Shown: positions 33,801 through 39,764 of the stretch, in pieces
How the letters are laid out: every line of letters starts with the position of its first letter
How positions within the stretch are numbered: position 1 is the first letter of the stretch
DNA from: Apostichopus leukothele
Lineage: Eukaryota; Echinodermata; Holothuroidea; Aspidochirotida; Stichopodidae
DNA: 42,137 bases
NCBI GenBank assembly: GCA_010014835.2
Contig: JAAAKB020000028.1
Coordinates: 1 to 42,137, forward strand
Direction: 5' to 3'
Notes under the pieces: model-generated
Seen by the model: the letters and a program-made list of their open reading frames with translations, nothing else
Database searches by the model: none
What the model was told of the DNA's origin: nothing
Position numbers and translations under genes: made by a program

Positions 33801-34923
33801 CATCAGGTCACAGTCTGCAGATTACAGGCCAAAAACCCAATGAATGCACTCCAGCTCGTGTATATGATCAAGAGTAGACAAAGGATCAGCTCACTAACGT
33901 GTTATCAGATCATGAGTCAAAAAGCATATGAACCTTTTGTAATCTGATAACATGTTTACATTCTGTCTCCATGGTTACTTAATATCAAATCTGCATCTCG
34001 AGGCAGGACTTGGCAAGGTAGACTGGTGTCCATGCTTAATTTATTTAAACTAAAAGCAAAGCTTCATCAGTGACCGTCTTGCTTTGAGTATAAGGTTATG
34101 CACAGTTGAGAGGTTAATTCTTATAATGCATCATAGAGAAGAAAGCCTTAACGATTATTTTGCTAGTGTTCCATCTTGCTAAAAAATCTGATGTGATAAG
34201 GGAAAATCTTTCAGGTTATATGGTGGATAGTGATTTGTTAAACACTTGGAGAACTTAAATACTATAGTCACAGCTTTTGGGACTGCATATTTTAACTCTT
34301 TGCACACTATAATGTCAAATATTTGTCATATCATTTGACCAATGGATGGATTAATATTATTGAATTGCTTGTAATGTGCTAATCATCAAATTATGAGAGA
34401 ACCATTTGAACATGCCAGTGATCTGATTACGAGAGACCAAATTAGCCTTGCTTTTCATGACAAGTGTCTTATCTCATATGAACACATTGTTATTATAGTT
34501 TTTGAAGAACATCTTCTATGATTACATCACATACCACCCTGCTGTAATCCAATTCCTGGAGTCATTAAAGGCTTGACCAGTCAAAGCAGGTTACATTCAA
34601 TCAACCGTGGCTCAAGTTAAGATCATGGTACTGAGATGGGGCTTTCAATTTACAGTTTTGAATATTTTTCTCTTCAAAATAACTTTCATATTGTCACTGT
34701 AATATCCCTGTAATATTATCATGGGTCATTTTTCTCATAGGGCTCTTTGATTGTTTGGGACATAGAGAGTGGTCAGCCTGTGCAATTGGTAGATCTTGGA
34801 GATTGCCATCAGGCTATTCATCGAATTGTGATTGATTCTGATTCTGGCTCCACTGTCATGTGTGATTATGGTCGTGAACTACGAATGGTGCAATTCCACC
34901 TGGAACGAAACAAAGCAGAATGA
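6698..34923 (+). CDS. SCAP: SCAP, SREBP cleavage-activating protein (22 coding exons)
   Basis: SCAP is an ER membrane protein that binds SREBP through its C-terminal WD40 domain. It carries SREBP to the Golgi in COPII vesicles when sterols are low; when sterols are high, INSIG holds the complex in the ER. The joined exons are 6698-6819, 10061-10214, 10535-10692, 11599-11804, 12560-12674, 12965-13067, 13241-13319, 14402-14528, 17218-17330, 17546-17640, 19925-20023, 20429-20623, 20892-21304, 22732-23104, 23456-23568, 24666-25080, 27327-27522, 28493-28638, 29201-29281, 29957-30169, 32272-32334 and 34741-34923. They sum to 3762 bases: 1253 residues plus TGA. Seen in order: TM1 (about 24-42), luminal loop 1 (43-285), sterol-sensing domain (about 290-450), cytosolic loop 6 (452-515), TM7 (about 520-538), loop 7 (540-722), TM8 (725-748), first WD unit (about 780-818), serine-rich linker (822-930) and the remaining WD40 units (930-1253). 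Residues matching human Y234, Y298, L315, D428, D443, Y640 and N641 are present as Y240, Y307, L324, D437, D452, Y653 and N654. The MELADL motif is not conserved. The start at 6698 gives exactly the human spacing to the (F/Y)xHG motif. Confidence 0.95.
8320..8415 (-). mobile_element. DNA-transposon-like terminal sequence
   Basis: Read on the minus strand, the sequence starts AAGGTGACCAGATGTCCCCG and continues with repeated TGTCCCC words. A hairpin with 9-bp arms (TGTCCCCGA / TCGGGGACA, 2-bp loop) lies at 8379-8398. Similar AGGGTGACCATACGTCCC-type ends occur in many animal genomes. A related start is seen at 29442. The superfamily is not identified and the opposite end was not found. Confidence 0.4.
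8585..9660 (+). repeat. AGGTCA-rich tandem array in SCAP intron 1
   Basis: About seven diverged monomers. The marker TTCATACTTGGTATGTGGAT and its variants recur near 8609, 8744, 8869, 9030, 9180, 9267 and 9530, each followed by AGGTCA half-sites and an ending like CTGAAAACCTTGTAAACA. A perfect DR1 lies at 9322-9334 and DR4 pairs at 8674-8689 and 8802-8817. The block ends with an AGCAAGGAATCACTAAGCCT tail also seen near 15815, 24419 and 26895. Confidence 0.85.
10061..10214 (+). CDS. SCAP: SCAP coding exon 2 (end of TM1, early loop 1)
   Basis: Residues 41-92. The junction gives FCCLPFLSLP, matching human ACCYPLLKLP, and the exon ends with a tryptophan codon directly before GTGAGT. The acceptor is TTTTGCAG. 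This is the variable start of the cholesterol-binding luminal loop 1. Confidence 0.9.
10535..10692 (+). CDS. SCAP: SCAP coding exon 3 (luminal loop 1)
   Basis: Residues 93-144 plus two bases. VGYVLQVVV and TVFPWH match human VAYVQQIFVKSSVFPWH, and [11 protein letters not shown] matches human DVFRSPLSRAF. An NTT sequon (N107) faces the lumen and has no counterpart at that place in human SCAP. The acceptor is TTTTTAG and the donor GTAAGT. Confidence 0.93.
10693..11598 (+). other. SCAP: SCAP intron 3
   Basis: 906 bases, GTAAGT to CTCAACAG. No repeat, RNA gene or alternative exon recognised. Intron 2 (10215-10534) is likewise plain. Confidence 0.8.
11599..11804 (+). CDS. SCAP: SCAP coding exon 4 (luminal loop 1)
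   Basis: Residues 145-213 plus one base. SLCYYVTE matches human ELCLQVTD, and [14 protein letters not shown] matches human PEHGCLLLSPGNFW. The donor is GTAAAT. Confidence 0.93.
11805..12559 (+). other. SCAP: SCAP intron 4
   Basis: 755 bases. It includes a pyrimidine-rich stretch near 12055-12175 with an open frame of 66 codons, which I could not match to any family. Otherwise plain. Confidence 0.75.
12560..12674 (+). CDS. SCAP: SCAP coding exon 5 (loop 1, Y234 region)
   Basis: Residues 214-251 plus two bases. LLIGFSPW matches human [18 protein letters not shown] matches human RMVSYTITLV, so Y240 (codon 12637-12639) corresponds to human Y234, a residue needed for the loop 1 - loop 7 contact. 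The acceptor TTTCACCAG is preferred over a later CATGGCAG, which would bring a stop into frame. Confidence 0.92.
12965..13067 (+). CDS. SCAP: SCAP coding exon 6 (end of loop 1)
   Basis: Residues 252-286. [10 protein letters not shown] aligns with human KFLGSLRARL, and ILHTHYK with LVHVHFK. The glycosylated human N263 has no working match here, because the nearby asparagine is in NPS, which is not a sequon. The donor is the weaker GTACAT. Confidence 0.9.
13241..13319 (+). CDS. SCAP: SCAP coding exon 7 (TM2, YIYF motif of the sterol-sensing domain)
   Basis: Residues 287-312 plus one base. The membrane segment ends in YVYFS, the counterpart of the human YIYF motif (298-301). Y307 (codon 13301-13303) equals human Y298, whose change to Cys makes SCAP sterol-resistant in cultured cells. 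This begins the sterol-sensing domain. Confidence 0.93.
13320..14401 (+). other. SCAP: SCAP intron 7
   Basis: 1082 bases between the exons for YVYF and KSKWG of the sterol-sensing domain. Nothing recognised beyond unrelated open frames. Introns 5 (12675-12964) and 6 (13068-13240) are short and plain. Confidence 0.8.
14402..14528 (+). CDS. SCAP: SCAP coding exon 8 (sterol-sensing domain, TM3)
   Basis: Residues 313-354 plus two bases. [12 protein letters not shown] is almost identical to human [13 protein letters not shown]324 (codon 14434-14436) equals human L315. The exon ends TLNEG, matching human TLNGG. The donor is GTAAGG. Confidence 0.95.
14529..17217 (+). other. SCAP: SCAP intron 8
   Basis: 2689 bases. 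The middle (about 14750-16120) is AGGTCA-rich repeat. The rest is AT-rich with no recognised feature. Intron 9 (17331-17545) is 215 bases and plain. Confidence 0.8.
14750..16120 (+). repeat. AGGTCA-rich repeat copies in SCAP intron 8
   Basis: Several diverged monomers carrying AATAACTCAAGAATGG, AGTACAAG and AGGTCAAAG words. A perfect DR1 lies at 15036-15048 and a DR4 (GGGTCA-ACAG-AGGTCA) at 16063-16078. A second copy seems to start near 15890 with GGAGGCAAAAAGAATCTATG and TATGTGACACTTG, the same left end found at about 25850 and 38880. The tail motif GGCAAGGAACCACTGAG is near 15815. Confidence 0.8.
17218..17330 (+). CDS. SCAP: SCAP coding exon 9 (sterol-sensing domain, TM4)
   Basis: Residues 355-392 plus one base. 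[18 protein letters not shown] matches human EIFPYLVVVIGLENVLVL, and [11 protein letters not shown] matches SVVSTPVDLEV. This is among the most conserved stretches of the domain. Confidence 0.96.
17546..17640 (+). CDS. SCAP: SCAP coding exon 10 (sterol-sensing domain, TM5)
   Basis: Residues 393-424. [13 protein letters not shown] matches human GLSSESWSIMKNM, and FTFVPAIQ matches FTLVPAIQ. Phase 0 at the 3' end; the donor is GTAAAT. Confidence 0.95.
17901..18180 (+). repeat. 26-bp minisatellite
   Basis: About eight tandem copies of a unit built on ACATTAATGACTTGTGGCTT plus GACTTG. Variants such as ACTCGACATTGATAACTTG show modest divergence. The last copies are irregular. It lies inside SCAP intron 10. 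Confidence 0.9.
18830..19320 (+). repeat. AGGTCA-rich tandem array in SCAP intron 10
   Basis: Three to four monomers with GATAACTCACAAAGT, TACTTGGTATATAGATCCAA and AAGGTCAACAGAGGGCAAAG words. The half-sites are more decayed than in introns 1 and 16. Confidence 0.75.
19925..20023 (+). CDS. SCAP: SCAP coding exon 11 (TM6, INSIG-response residues)
   Basis: Residues 425-457. [18 protein letters not shown] matches human EFCLFAVVGLVSDFFLQM. D437 (19961-19963) equals human D428 and D452 (20006-20008) equals human D443; both control INSIG or sterol response in mammals. The exon ends RRTE where human has RRME, the start of MELADL. Confidence 0.95.
20429..20623 (+). CDS. SCAP: SCAP coding exon 12 (cytosolic loop 6, start of TM7)
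   Basis: Residues 458-522. It starts WDVTGS where mammals have LADLNK, so the COPII-binding hexapeptide is not conserved. A hydrophilic loop follows, then [12 protein letters not shown], matching human LARTRLAQRLIM. The exon is 195 bases, phase 0 at both ends. The acceptor TTTTTTCCTCAG is strong and the donor is GTAACA. Confidence 0.9.
20892..21304 (+). CDS. SCAP: SCAP coding exon 13 (TM7, luminal loop 7)
   Basis: Residues 523-659 plus two bases. TM7 continues as [14 protein letters not shown]. The middle of the loop is poorly conserved and has an NST sequon (N553). The end, [17 protein letters not shown], matches human FRHWPTLFSYYNITL, so Y653 and N654 equal human Y640 and glycosylated N641. 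Confidence 0.92.
21305..22731 (+). other. SCAP: SCAP intron 13
   Basis: 1427 bases. The only recognised item is a weak tRNA-like SINE remnant at about 22364-22440. Introns 11 (20024-20428) and 12 (20624-20891) are short and were searched for a missing small exon encoding a MELADL-like end; none was seen. Confidence 0.75.
22364..22440 (+). mobile_element. tRNA-like SINE remnant
   Basis: GCTGCATAGCTCACTTGATA resembles the 5' arm and A box of a tRNA (TAGCTCAGTTGGTAGAGC type). TTATTCAATCCC, about 45 bases on, resembles a decayed B box (GGTTCAATCCC). An AT-rich tail follows. It is too diverged to be a working tRNA gene. A second possible B box, GGTTCAATTCC, lies at about 25493-25503. Confidence 0.35.
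22732..23104 (+). CDS. SCAP: SCAP coding exon 14 (end of loop 7, TM8)
   Basis: Residues 660-784. [13 protein letters not shown] matches human RYISLLPVIPVTL. A charged stretch (683-720) precedes TM8, [20 protein letters not shown] (728-747). The cytosolic end CLKGHKQ matches human VLRGHLM and begins the first WD unit. Confidence 0.93.
23456..23568 (+). CDS. SCAP: SCAP coding exon 15 (first WD unit)
   Basis: Residues 785-821 plus two bases. The core [18 protein letters not shown] aligns with human VSCCLAGHVCVWDAQTGD. The donor GTATGA is moderate. The reading frame stays open upstream into intron 14, but TTTTCAG at 23455 fits the homology. Confidence 0.88.
23569..24665 (+). other. SCAP: SCAP intron 15
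   Basis: 1097 bases, mostly AGGTCA-family repeat (about 23640-24440), with a young 61-bp triplication inside it. Intron 14 (23105-23455) is plain. Confidence 0.8.
23853..24034 (+). repeat. 61-bp tandem triplication
   Basis: Three adjacent, almost identical units start at 23853, 23914 and 23975 with TATGGTAGTTGGGTGG. The only difference seen is one base near the second unit's end (AGTGGG against AGGGGG). The unit contains GGTAGATTCACCCTAATGAG, a form of the GTGGATCCACCTTAATGAG word of the AGGTCA repeat, so the triplication arose within an older repeat copy. Confidence 0.95.
24666..25080 (+). CDS. SCAP: SCAP coding exon 16 (serine-rich linker, start of second WD unit)
   Basis: Residues 822-960. 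A low-complexity linker rich in Ser, Pro and Arg begins [13 protein letters not shown], then SRSLPRSP, which look like sites for basophilic or proline-directed kinases. The end, [20 protein letters not shown], matches human [20 protein letters not shown]. Human SCAP also has a long linker here. Confidence 0.92.
25081..27326 (+). other. SCAP: SCAP intron 16
   Basis: 2246 bases. It holds the best long copy of the dispersed repeat (25850-26925) and a possible SINE B box near 25495. The remainder is plain AT-rich DNA. Confidence 0.8.
25850..26925 (+). repeat. Long composite copy of the AGGTCA-rich dispersed repeat
   Basis: It starts near ATCTATGTGATGG and TATGTGACACTTGCTTTTAA, runs through about three AGGTCA monomers with perfect DR1 sites at 26128-26140 and 26274-26286, then a non-tandem right part of about 500 bases (TTCTTTTGGTGAACATAATT, then GGATATTGAAAAATTTTGG). 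It ends near 26925 with a GGCAAGGAATCACAAAGG and GGCTTTCTGGTT tail. The left and middle parts match 38880-39755 closely in order. Confidence 0.85.
27327..27522 (+). CDS. SCAP: SCAP coding exon 17 (WD40 blade)
   Basis: Residues 961-1025 plus one base. It opens LWDVNYG, and [14 protein letters not shown] matches human KRIVAARLNGSLDF. The donor GTATGA follows CAG-A; its position is set by the phase of the next exon. Confidence 0.88.
27523..28492 (+). other. SCAP: SCAP intron 17
   Basis: 970 bases, GTATGA to CATATTAG. Nothing recognised. Introns 18 (28639-29200) and 19 (29282-29956) are similar, apart from a transposon-like end near 29442. Confidence 0.75.
28493..28638 (+). CDS. SCAP: SCAP coding exon 18 (WD40 blade)
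   Basis: Residues 1026-1074. [12 protein letters not shown] matches human CAHQKPITALKA, and [11 protein letters not shown] matches LVTGSQDHTLR. The acceptor is CATATTAG and the donor GTAACT. Confidence 0.9.
29201..29281 (+). CDS. SCAP: SCAP coding exon 19 (WD40 blade)
   Basis: Residues 1075-1101. VFSLDGN, then [16 protein letters not shown], matching human TLQGHSGAITTVYID. The exon is 81 bases and in phase at both ends, so skipping it would keep the frame. Confidence 0.9.
29442..29520 (+). mobile_element. Possible DNA-transposon end
   Basis: TAGGGTTATCGTACGTCCCA followed by GGATTGTCCCTGTTTTCT resembles the AGGGTGACCATACGTCCC end type and the minus-strand reading of 8320-8415. No matching opposite end was found. 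Confidence 0.3.
29957..30169 (+). CDS. SCAP: SCAP coding exon 20 (two WD40 blades)
   Basis: Residues 1102-1172. [19 protein letters not shown] matches human VLASGGQDGAICLWDVLTG, and [18 protein letters not shown] matches VISSGLDDLISIWDRSTG. These are textbook GH-to-WD units. The donor is GTGAGT. Confidence 0.95.
30170..32271 (+). other. SCAP: SCAP intron 20
   Basis: 2102 bases. More than half is a minus-strand LINE tail (about 30745-31880). The flanks hold nothing recognised. Confidence 0.8.
30745..31880 (-). mobile_element. CR1/L2-like LINE fragment, 3' part of ORF2 and tail
   Basis: On the minus strand, [19 protein letters not shown] (within 31245-31436) closely resembles the post-catalytic reverse-transcriptase segment of CR1/L2 LINEs ([20 protein letters not shown]). 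[19 protein letters not shown] follows in another frame. Upstream, near 31700, lies a decayed active-site region (VDD). Near 30755-30785 the 3' tail carries GTAAAGTGCTTTGAGATACT, typical of such elements. It is 5'-truncated and inactive, with several stops and at least one frame change, and is antisense to SCAP. Confidence 0.75.
32272..32334 (+). CDS. SCAP: SCAP coding exon 21 (short WD40 exon)
   Basis: Residues 1173-1193. [21 protein letters not shown] follows human [22 protein letters not shown]. Only 63 bases, in phase at both ends, with TTTCAG and GTAAGT signals. Confidence 0.9.
32335..34740 (+). other. SCAP: SCAP intron 21
   Basis: 2406 bases before the last exon. AT-rich with a TA-rich stretch near 32940-32975 and a purine run near 33086-33118. 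No coding or mobile feature recognised. Confidence 0.75.
34741..34923 (+). CDS. SCAP: SCAP coding exon 22 (last WD40 blade and stop)
   Basis: Residues 1194-1253 and a TGA at 34921-34923. [20 protein letters not shown] matches human [20 protein letters not shown], and [14 protein letters not shown] matches human IVCNFGSELSLVYV. The protein ends ERNKAE, close in place to the human end. Confidence 0.94.
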   Translation, partial: GSLIVWDIESGQPVQLVDLGDCHQAIHRIVIDSDSGSTVMCDYGRELRMVQFHLERNKAE

Positions 34924-35643
34924 AAACAAATCATCAAATTCCTTGCCAGAAGTATTCGTGGAATTAGAGGAGAAAAAGTGATGGCAGTACTTCATTTCAC
35001 CAAAGATCTATGTGACTCACAACAATACTTCCAGATGAATGGTTCACTTATTCTTTGTGCTCTGGATCCTCATAGGAAAGAATTGTGACACAATCTCGGA
35101 TGGTCAGTGGCTCAGTCTGTTCTTTTATTAAAGAGATCTTTTTGGTGAGTGGTAAAAGGTGTGGTAATTGGAGTCCAGGTGAGAAAACATTGGGCATGTA
35201 CAAATGTTAAAGGGATAATTATGGAAGATATGAGTTATTGGTGCTTCTGTGATCTTCAATGCAGGGCAGACATGGCACTGAGAGTATTCACTACTGTCTG
35301 TATCCTTCAACCTATGCTGCACTTGTGTTTCTCAGAAAATGAACTCATAATGATGAACCATAGATGAATGGTTTGTATTATCACTATGATTACAAGTTTA
35401 GTGATTATTACTGCTGTAAACTATGAACAATGTCTAGTGTCTAAATGTGCTGTCTGTACAAAGTCAGAAGGTTGTCTGTATGGAATCAAATTGTCAACGT
35501 AAAAGCAGTTGGTTGGCTTTCATTACCAATATTGTTTTATTGGTCCAATTCATACAAGCAGCTAGTGCAATTGTTGTTACATAGGTTTTCTTTGCCTAAA
35601 TGGGGGCATTTAGCTGGTAGGTGTGGGCTTACCACTTAAAAAC

Positions 35644-35649
35644 AATAAA
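35644..35649 (+). terminator. Proximal poly(A) signal candidate
   Basis: AATAAA, 721 bases after the SCAP stop codon, with a T/G-rich element (ATTGTTTGTACTG) about 15 bases downstream. Confidence 0.45.
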
Positions 35650-36759
35650 AGCATCTGCTATCACATTGTTTGTACTGAGAAGTAATAGACTTTGTCATTC
35701 CGTCAGTAAGTACTGCCAAAAAGAAAGAAAGAAAGAGAGATTGACATACTGCATTGCAATTAAATTTAGGTTTTAGTGTTATGGTAAACCCAAGTTATGA
35801 ATGGAAAGGATATAAATGAAATATGTACGGAAATATTAAAAGTATCTTACCTTTATTAACATCATTCCTTCCTTATGTGAGTAAAGCTTTGTCTCAAGGA
35901 CATTAGGCTGTATGCCATAGTGCCCCAAAGAAATGTTAATGACACTCATCTTTATTCACCGCTGAACCTCAAAAATGCTTCTCTCAGATCAGCCTGTCTA
36001 ACCTGGGGGACATGTACCCTCTTGAGGGGGAAGGGAAGAGGAAAAGTTCAAGTAACCCTTTATTAGATGAAGAAATTTCATTGATTACGAAAAGAGAATA
36101 CATTTGATTCATTATAAAGACTCATGCATTTTATGCTACAACTTTTTCATATATTCCCCTATAGGTTCAGCCAATGAAACTTATGCTATAAAGTGTCTAT
36201 TTTTCAGTCTATCTGTCTGCATTGGTTCAAAGGCAATGAACTTGATCCTAATGAAAGTTTGGCCAAGTTTTAGCCCATGTCAGGGACTTCTTTAATGTTT
36301 TCGCAAAAGATTTAAGGTCCAGACATTATTTAAAATTTAATCTAGTGATAATTGGTGGCAGCGGTCGGTTGGTCAGGAGTGCACAAAGGTGGCAACAAGA
36401 TACAGAGTTAAAGGTTGTTGAAGGGCATAATTAGCTGAAATGTGAAATATATTTCAAAGGGATCTACTTTGGCTTTAAATAATGGCTTCAATGGCAATGA
36501 CTTCAAATAAATTTTGACCGAAATAGGTAAGACTCATTAGTTGTTGTGCAGTAAATGGAAGTTAACAGAAAGCAGTAATCAATGGGGCATAGGAAGTTAT
36601 TGGCTGTTAAAGGGAGAATATGTCATATTGGCATTCCTCCTTGAGGGTGGCTAAGGTATTTAGGTCAGAGGTCATCTTGCGTATGTTATTAGAAGTCTAA
36701 TCCAAAACAGTTGGATGCCTTCTGCTAATCACCAATTTGAAAAGACCAACAAAAGTTTG

Positions 36760-36835
36760 GTAATGATGGTATTTGAACCCAGGCCATCAGAATTATTACT
36801 GTAAATTCTGGTTCAATATCCATAAAGTCGAAAAA
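36760..36835 (-). mobile_element. tRNA-like SINE remnant
   Basis: On the minus strand GGTTCAAATACCA looks like a B box. About 30 bases before it, AGAATT and AATTCT words could form an anticodon-like stem. No clear A box and no 3' tail were seen, so this is a weak call. Confidence 0.25.
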
Positions 36836-38819
36836 ATGATTTGCTCTGTTTCAATTGTTTAAATTTTCCCAGTCAGTTTACATTGTCCATTTACTTATAT
36901 AATCACAGCAGTTCCATGTTCTGTATTCTCTGGCTGAATATTGAAAAACTTCAGTCATATTGTTTGTCTGGAGTAATGATGATGTGATAAATGAGGCCAA
37001 GAGTCATTTCAGATAAAGTAATGGGATGGTATGGTAGTTGTGACAAGCTTCCATAATTTTTGTGCATAGTGGGAAGGGCAACAGTGTTTCAAAGTGGATT
37101 AATATATGTAGCTTGTACACACAGACAACTTGGAATGATTTTCTTTCAAGGTCTGTTATTTAAGCTACAACAGTGATGGCCTAGAGACACACTGATCTGA
37201 CTGTTGCTTCACCAAATGGGATGGCTAGAGTGAAATATGTGTTGCATAATGATAAGCTATTATTACCAATAAATATGGCCTCTTAGTTACATATGATCAA
37301 CTGGTTTGTGAAACAGTTACTGTTGCACTTAGTGACCATGGAGGATCTGCATCAATCAGTTTGAAAAGGAAAGTATAGCAGAAATAGCCTCAGTGGACAG
37401 GTTGCACTTAATGACCACAGAGAGGCTGGATAGTCTCTGCACATTATCTTGCCACGTTTGAAGGAAAGAAGAGGGAAGTACACAGTATTTGTTTTATTAT
37501 ACGTTTGCCAAGATTCTGTGACTTTATTTTTGTTGAATTGGTGCAAACATCTTCATTACTTTGTATTTTGTATCTTTTCTATTATTTGTTAGCTACATAA
37601 CATATTGCCCTCTAAGCGTTTATTTTCCTCTTAAAGGAGAAGGGGAGGGATGAGAAATGGGGAGAGGAAAGGAGCAGGGAGCACTTAAAGTGAATTAGAT
37701 AACATTTAAAAAAGATTGAATAAATGACATGGATGCCACCTGAATATTAAATTAGCTTATGAACTTGGAAATTGCATAATGGGTGTAACAACAACTTTTG
37801 GATGAATGCAACTAGTATTTGCATTTGTATCACAGATGTAGTACTACACTGTATACTATGTGGACATCCCACTCTATCATGTGAAATTTGTCTTGTTTCT
37901 GGAGACAAAAAAAATAACACAATTGCTGCACTGAGTTGTATCTGTTATGGTCAAGTTGATTTATTACCAGTGACATTCCAGACTAGATTTAAGTTCATGA
38001 CTTCAATCAGTGTATTATCTCCTCAGTGAAGACCTTGACAAGTTGTATTCCAATCATTCACTTTCAGAAGTGAGTGACTGATGATTTCTGTGAGGTCAAT
38101 TTCCATTTAAAAGCACAAAAGCACAGAATATATCATTTGTAGTATGAGCATACACTGTTGTAGTTTGTAGCTATATGCGATATTGAAGTGTGGAAAGCAT
38201 TATTCAAGATCTGTCCATATCTTGCTCATTGATTAAATGCAATGTTTATTCCTGATATATCAGCTGATAAGAGGTTCAGCTTACCATATAAAATCGTGAG
38301 GGCGTGGATTGATAAGGGTAATGAATGATTCAGAACACTGAATGACTACAAGATAATGCTGTTGTATTTAAGCCAGAATCCAGAGTCCTTTAGGAGGGCA
38401 GAGGTTATATTTACATGGGTGCATGCAAGTATATGATTAAACACTACATACCATATCTGTTTGAATTTATTTTCTTTCAGAACACTTCTTTAAATACTTC
38501 TTTAAATAATTGCAGGGTCTGTAGTTACTGTATGTGTAGGATGATGTTATATACTATGTTATGTTGTCATCTGTGACCAGTACAATCTCTGTATGCTATT
38601 CCTTTGGTGCCAAACTAACATTGATATTATCAATGGGTGGTACCTTTAAGTTTGTTTTATTTCTACTTCCTGTATCATTTGGAGTGGCTAGCACATAATT
38701 TTTTTTTGTATTTATGTAAATAAATGAACTGAGCATTGTGCACGGGGGCAGGAACCTCTGTACAAATGCCAGTGATTTGTGTACATTTTTACTGATGATT
38801 GGTTGACTGAATATTACAT

Positions 38820-38825
38820 AATAAA
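38820..38825 (+). terminator. Distal poly(A) signal candidate
   Basis: AATAAA followed after about 18 bases by the G/T-rich CTGTGGAGTTTGCCTGG. In context this is the better of the two candidates, and it lies just before the repeat that starts near 38880. Confidence 0.45.
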
Positions 38826-38879
38826 CTATAAAATCTTATCTGTGGAGTTTGCCTGGTTTTTATTGATTCTTTTTGGAGG

Positions 38880-39755
38880 CAGAATAAATATGAGCATGTG
38901 TCAAAGTGTATGTGACACTTGCTTTTAAACACTATAACTCAAAGTTCATGGTGGATTAACTTCATACATGTCTTAATGAGTGCAAGAACCCAATTCTTTT
39001 GTTTGAAGTTCAATGGTCATGTTGGGTCAACAGAGGTCAAAGTCTTAAAACTTTTGAAACATAACTCAAAAAATATGTCTTTGTTGAACTTCATACTTGG
39101 CATGTAAAACCAGCTTAGTGAGTGCAAGAACCCAATTGAAATTGTTGGAGGTCAAAGTTTATTTTTGGTCAACATAATTCAAAGTCTGTAATCCTTGTAA
39201 ACATGTTAACTCCAGAATTGAAGCTATACAATTAAAATTCCATGCTATGATTTTCTTTTGGTGAAGATAGTTTGGTCAATTTCAGTTCAGTTTAGTGAAC
39301 AGTCCAAAAATATGAAACAGGTTTCAAATGGTCTGCAACTAAACATATATAGTCATCCTGGAAATGATACCTGCTTCAAATAGTTGATACTCTTGCGTTG
39401 GATGCTTTAAACAGACATGTGGCCCTTCTCAGTTTTCACACTCTGAACTTCAAGGAGTCAACAGGTTATCTCAAGTGGTCTCAAAATTGGCCTTATTCTG
39501 TGTAATTTGTACTATTGGGCTTTGGCATTAAGTTGTGAACATATTTCACAGTGTATAAACAATGCCATGTAACTCTCATTCAATAATAACAATTGTTAAA
39601 GGGATGGTTGGTAGCAGAGCTTGTTCGCTAGCTCAAAATTGGTAAAAGAAAATGTCCATTTGCTCATACATCTATGTGTCTATATTTCATCTAGGAAGAC
39701 TCCTTTCTGGATATTGAAACATTTTGGAATACAAATTCGATACTGTACTATCCTT
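38880..39755 (+). repeat. Second long copy of the AGGTCA-rich dispersed repeat
   Basis: It starts near TATGTGACACTTGCTTTTAA (38910), carries two to three monomers with a DR4 (GGGTCA-ACAG-AGGTCA, 39024-39039), then the same right part as 25850-26925 (TTTTCTTTTGGTGAAGATAG, GGATATTGAAACATTTTGG). Homology stops near 39755, just where the LINE begins, so the copy lacks its expected right end here. Confidence 0.85.
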
Positions 39756-39764
39756 TTCTCTCAC

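Larger units (their letters stand above)
34924..38840 (+). other. SCAP: SCAP 3' UTR (extent inferred)
   Basis: No further coding exon was recognised after the TGA. A proximal AATAAA at 35644-35649 with TTGTTTGT downstream would give a 3' UTR of about 0.74 kb. A distal AATAAA at 38820-38825 followed by CTGTGGAGTTTGCCTGG would give about 3.9 kb. Within it are a short GAAA run (about 35720-35736), a tRNA-like stretch on the minus strand (about 36760-36830), a purine-rich tract (37634-37690) and a PUF-type TGTAAATA (38715-38722). Which end is used cannot be told from sequence. Confidence 0.5.
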
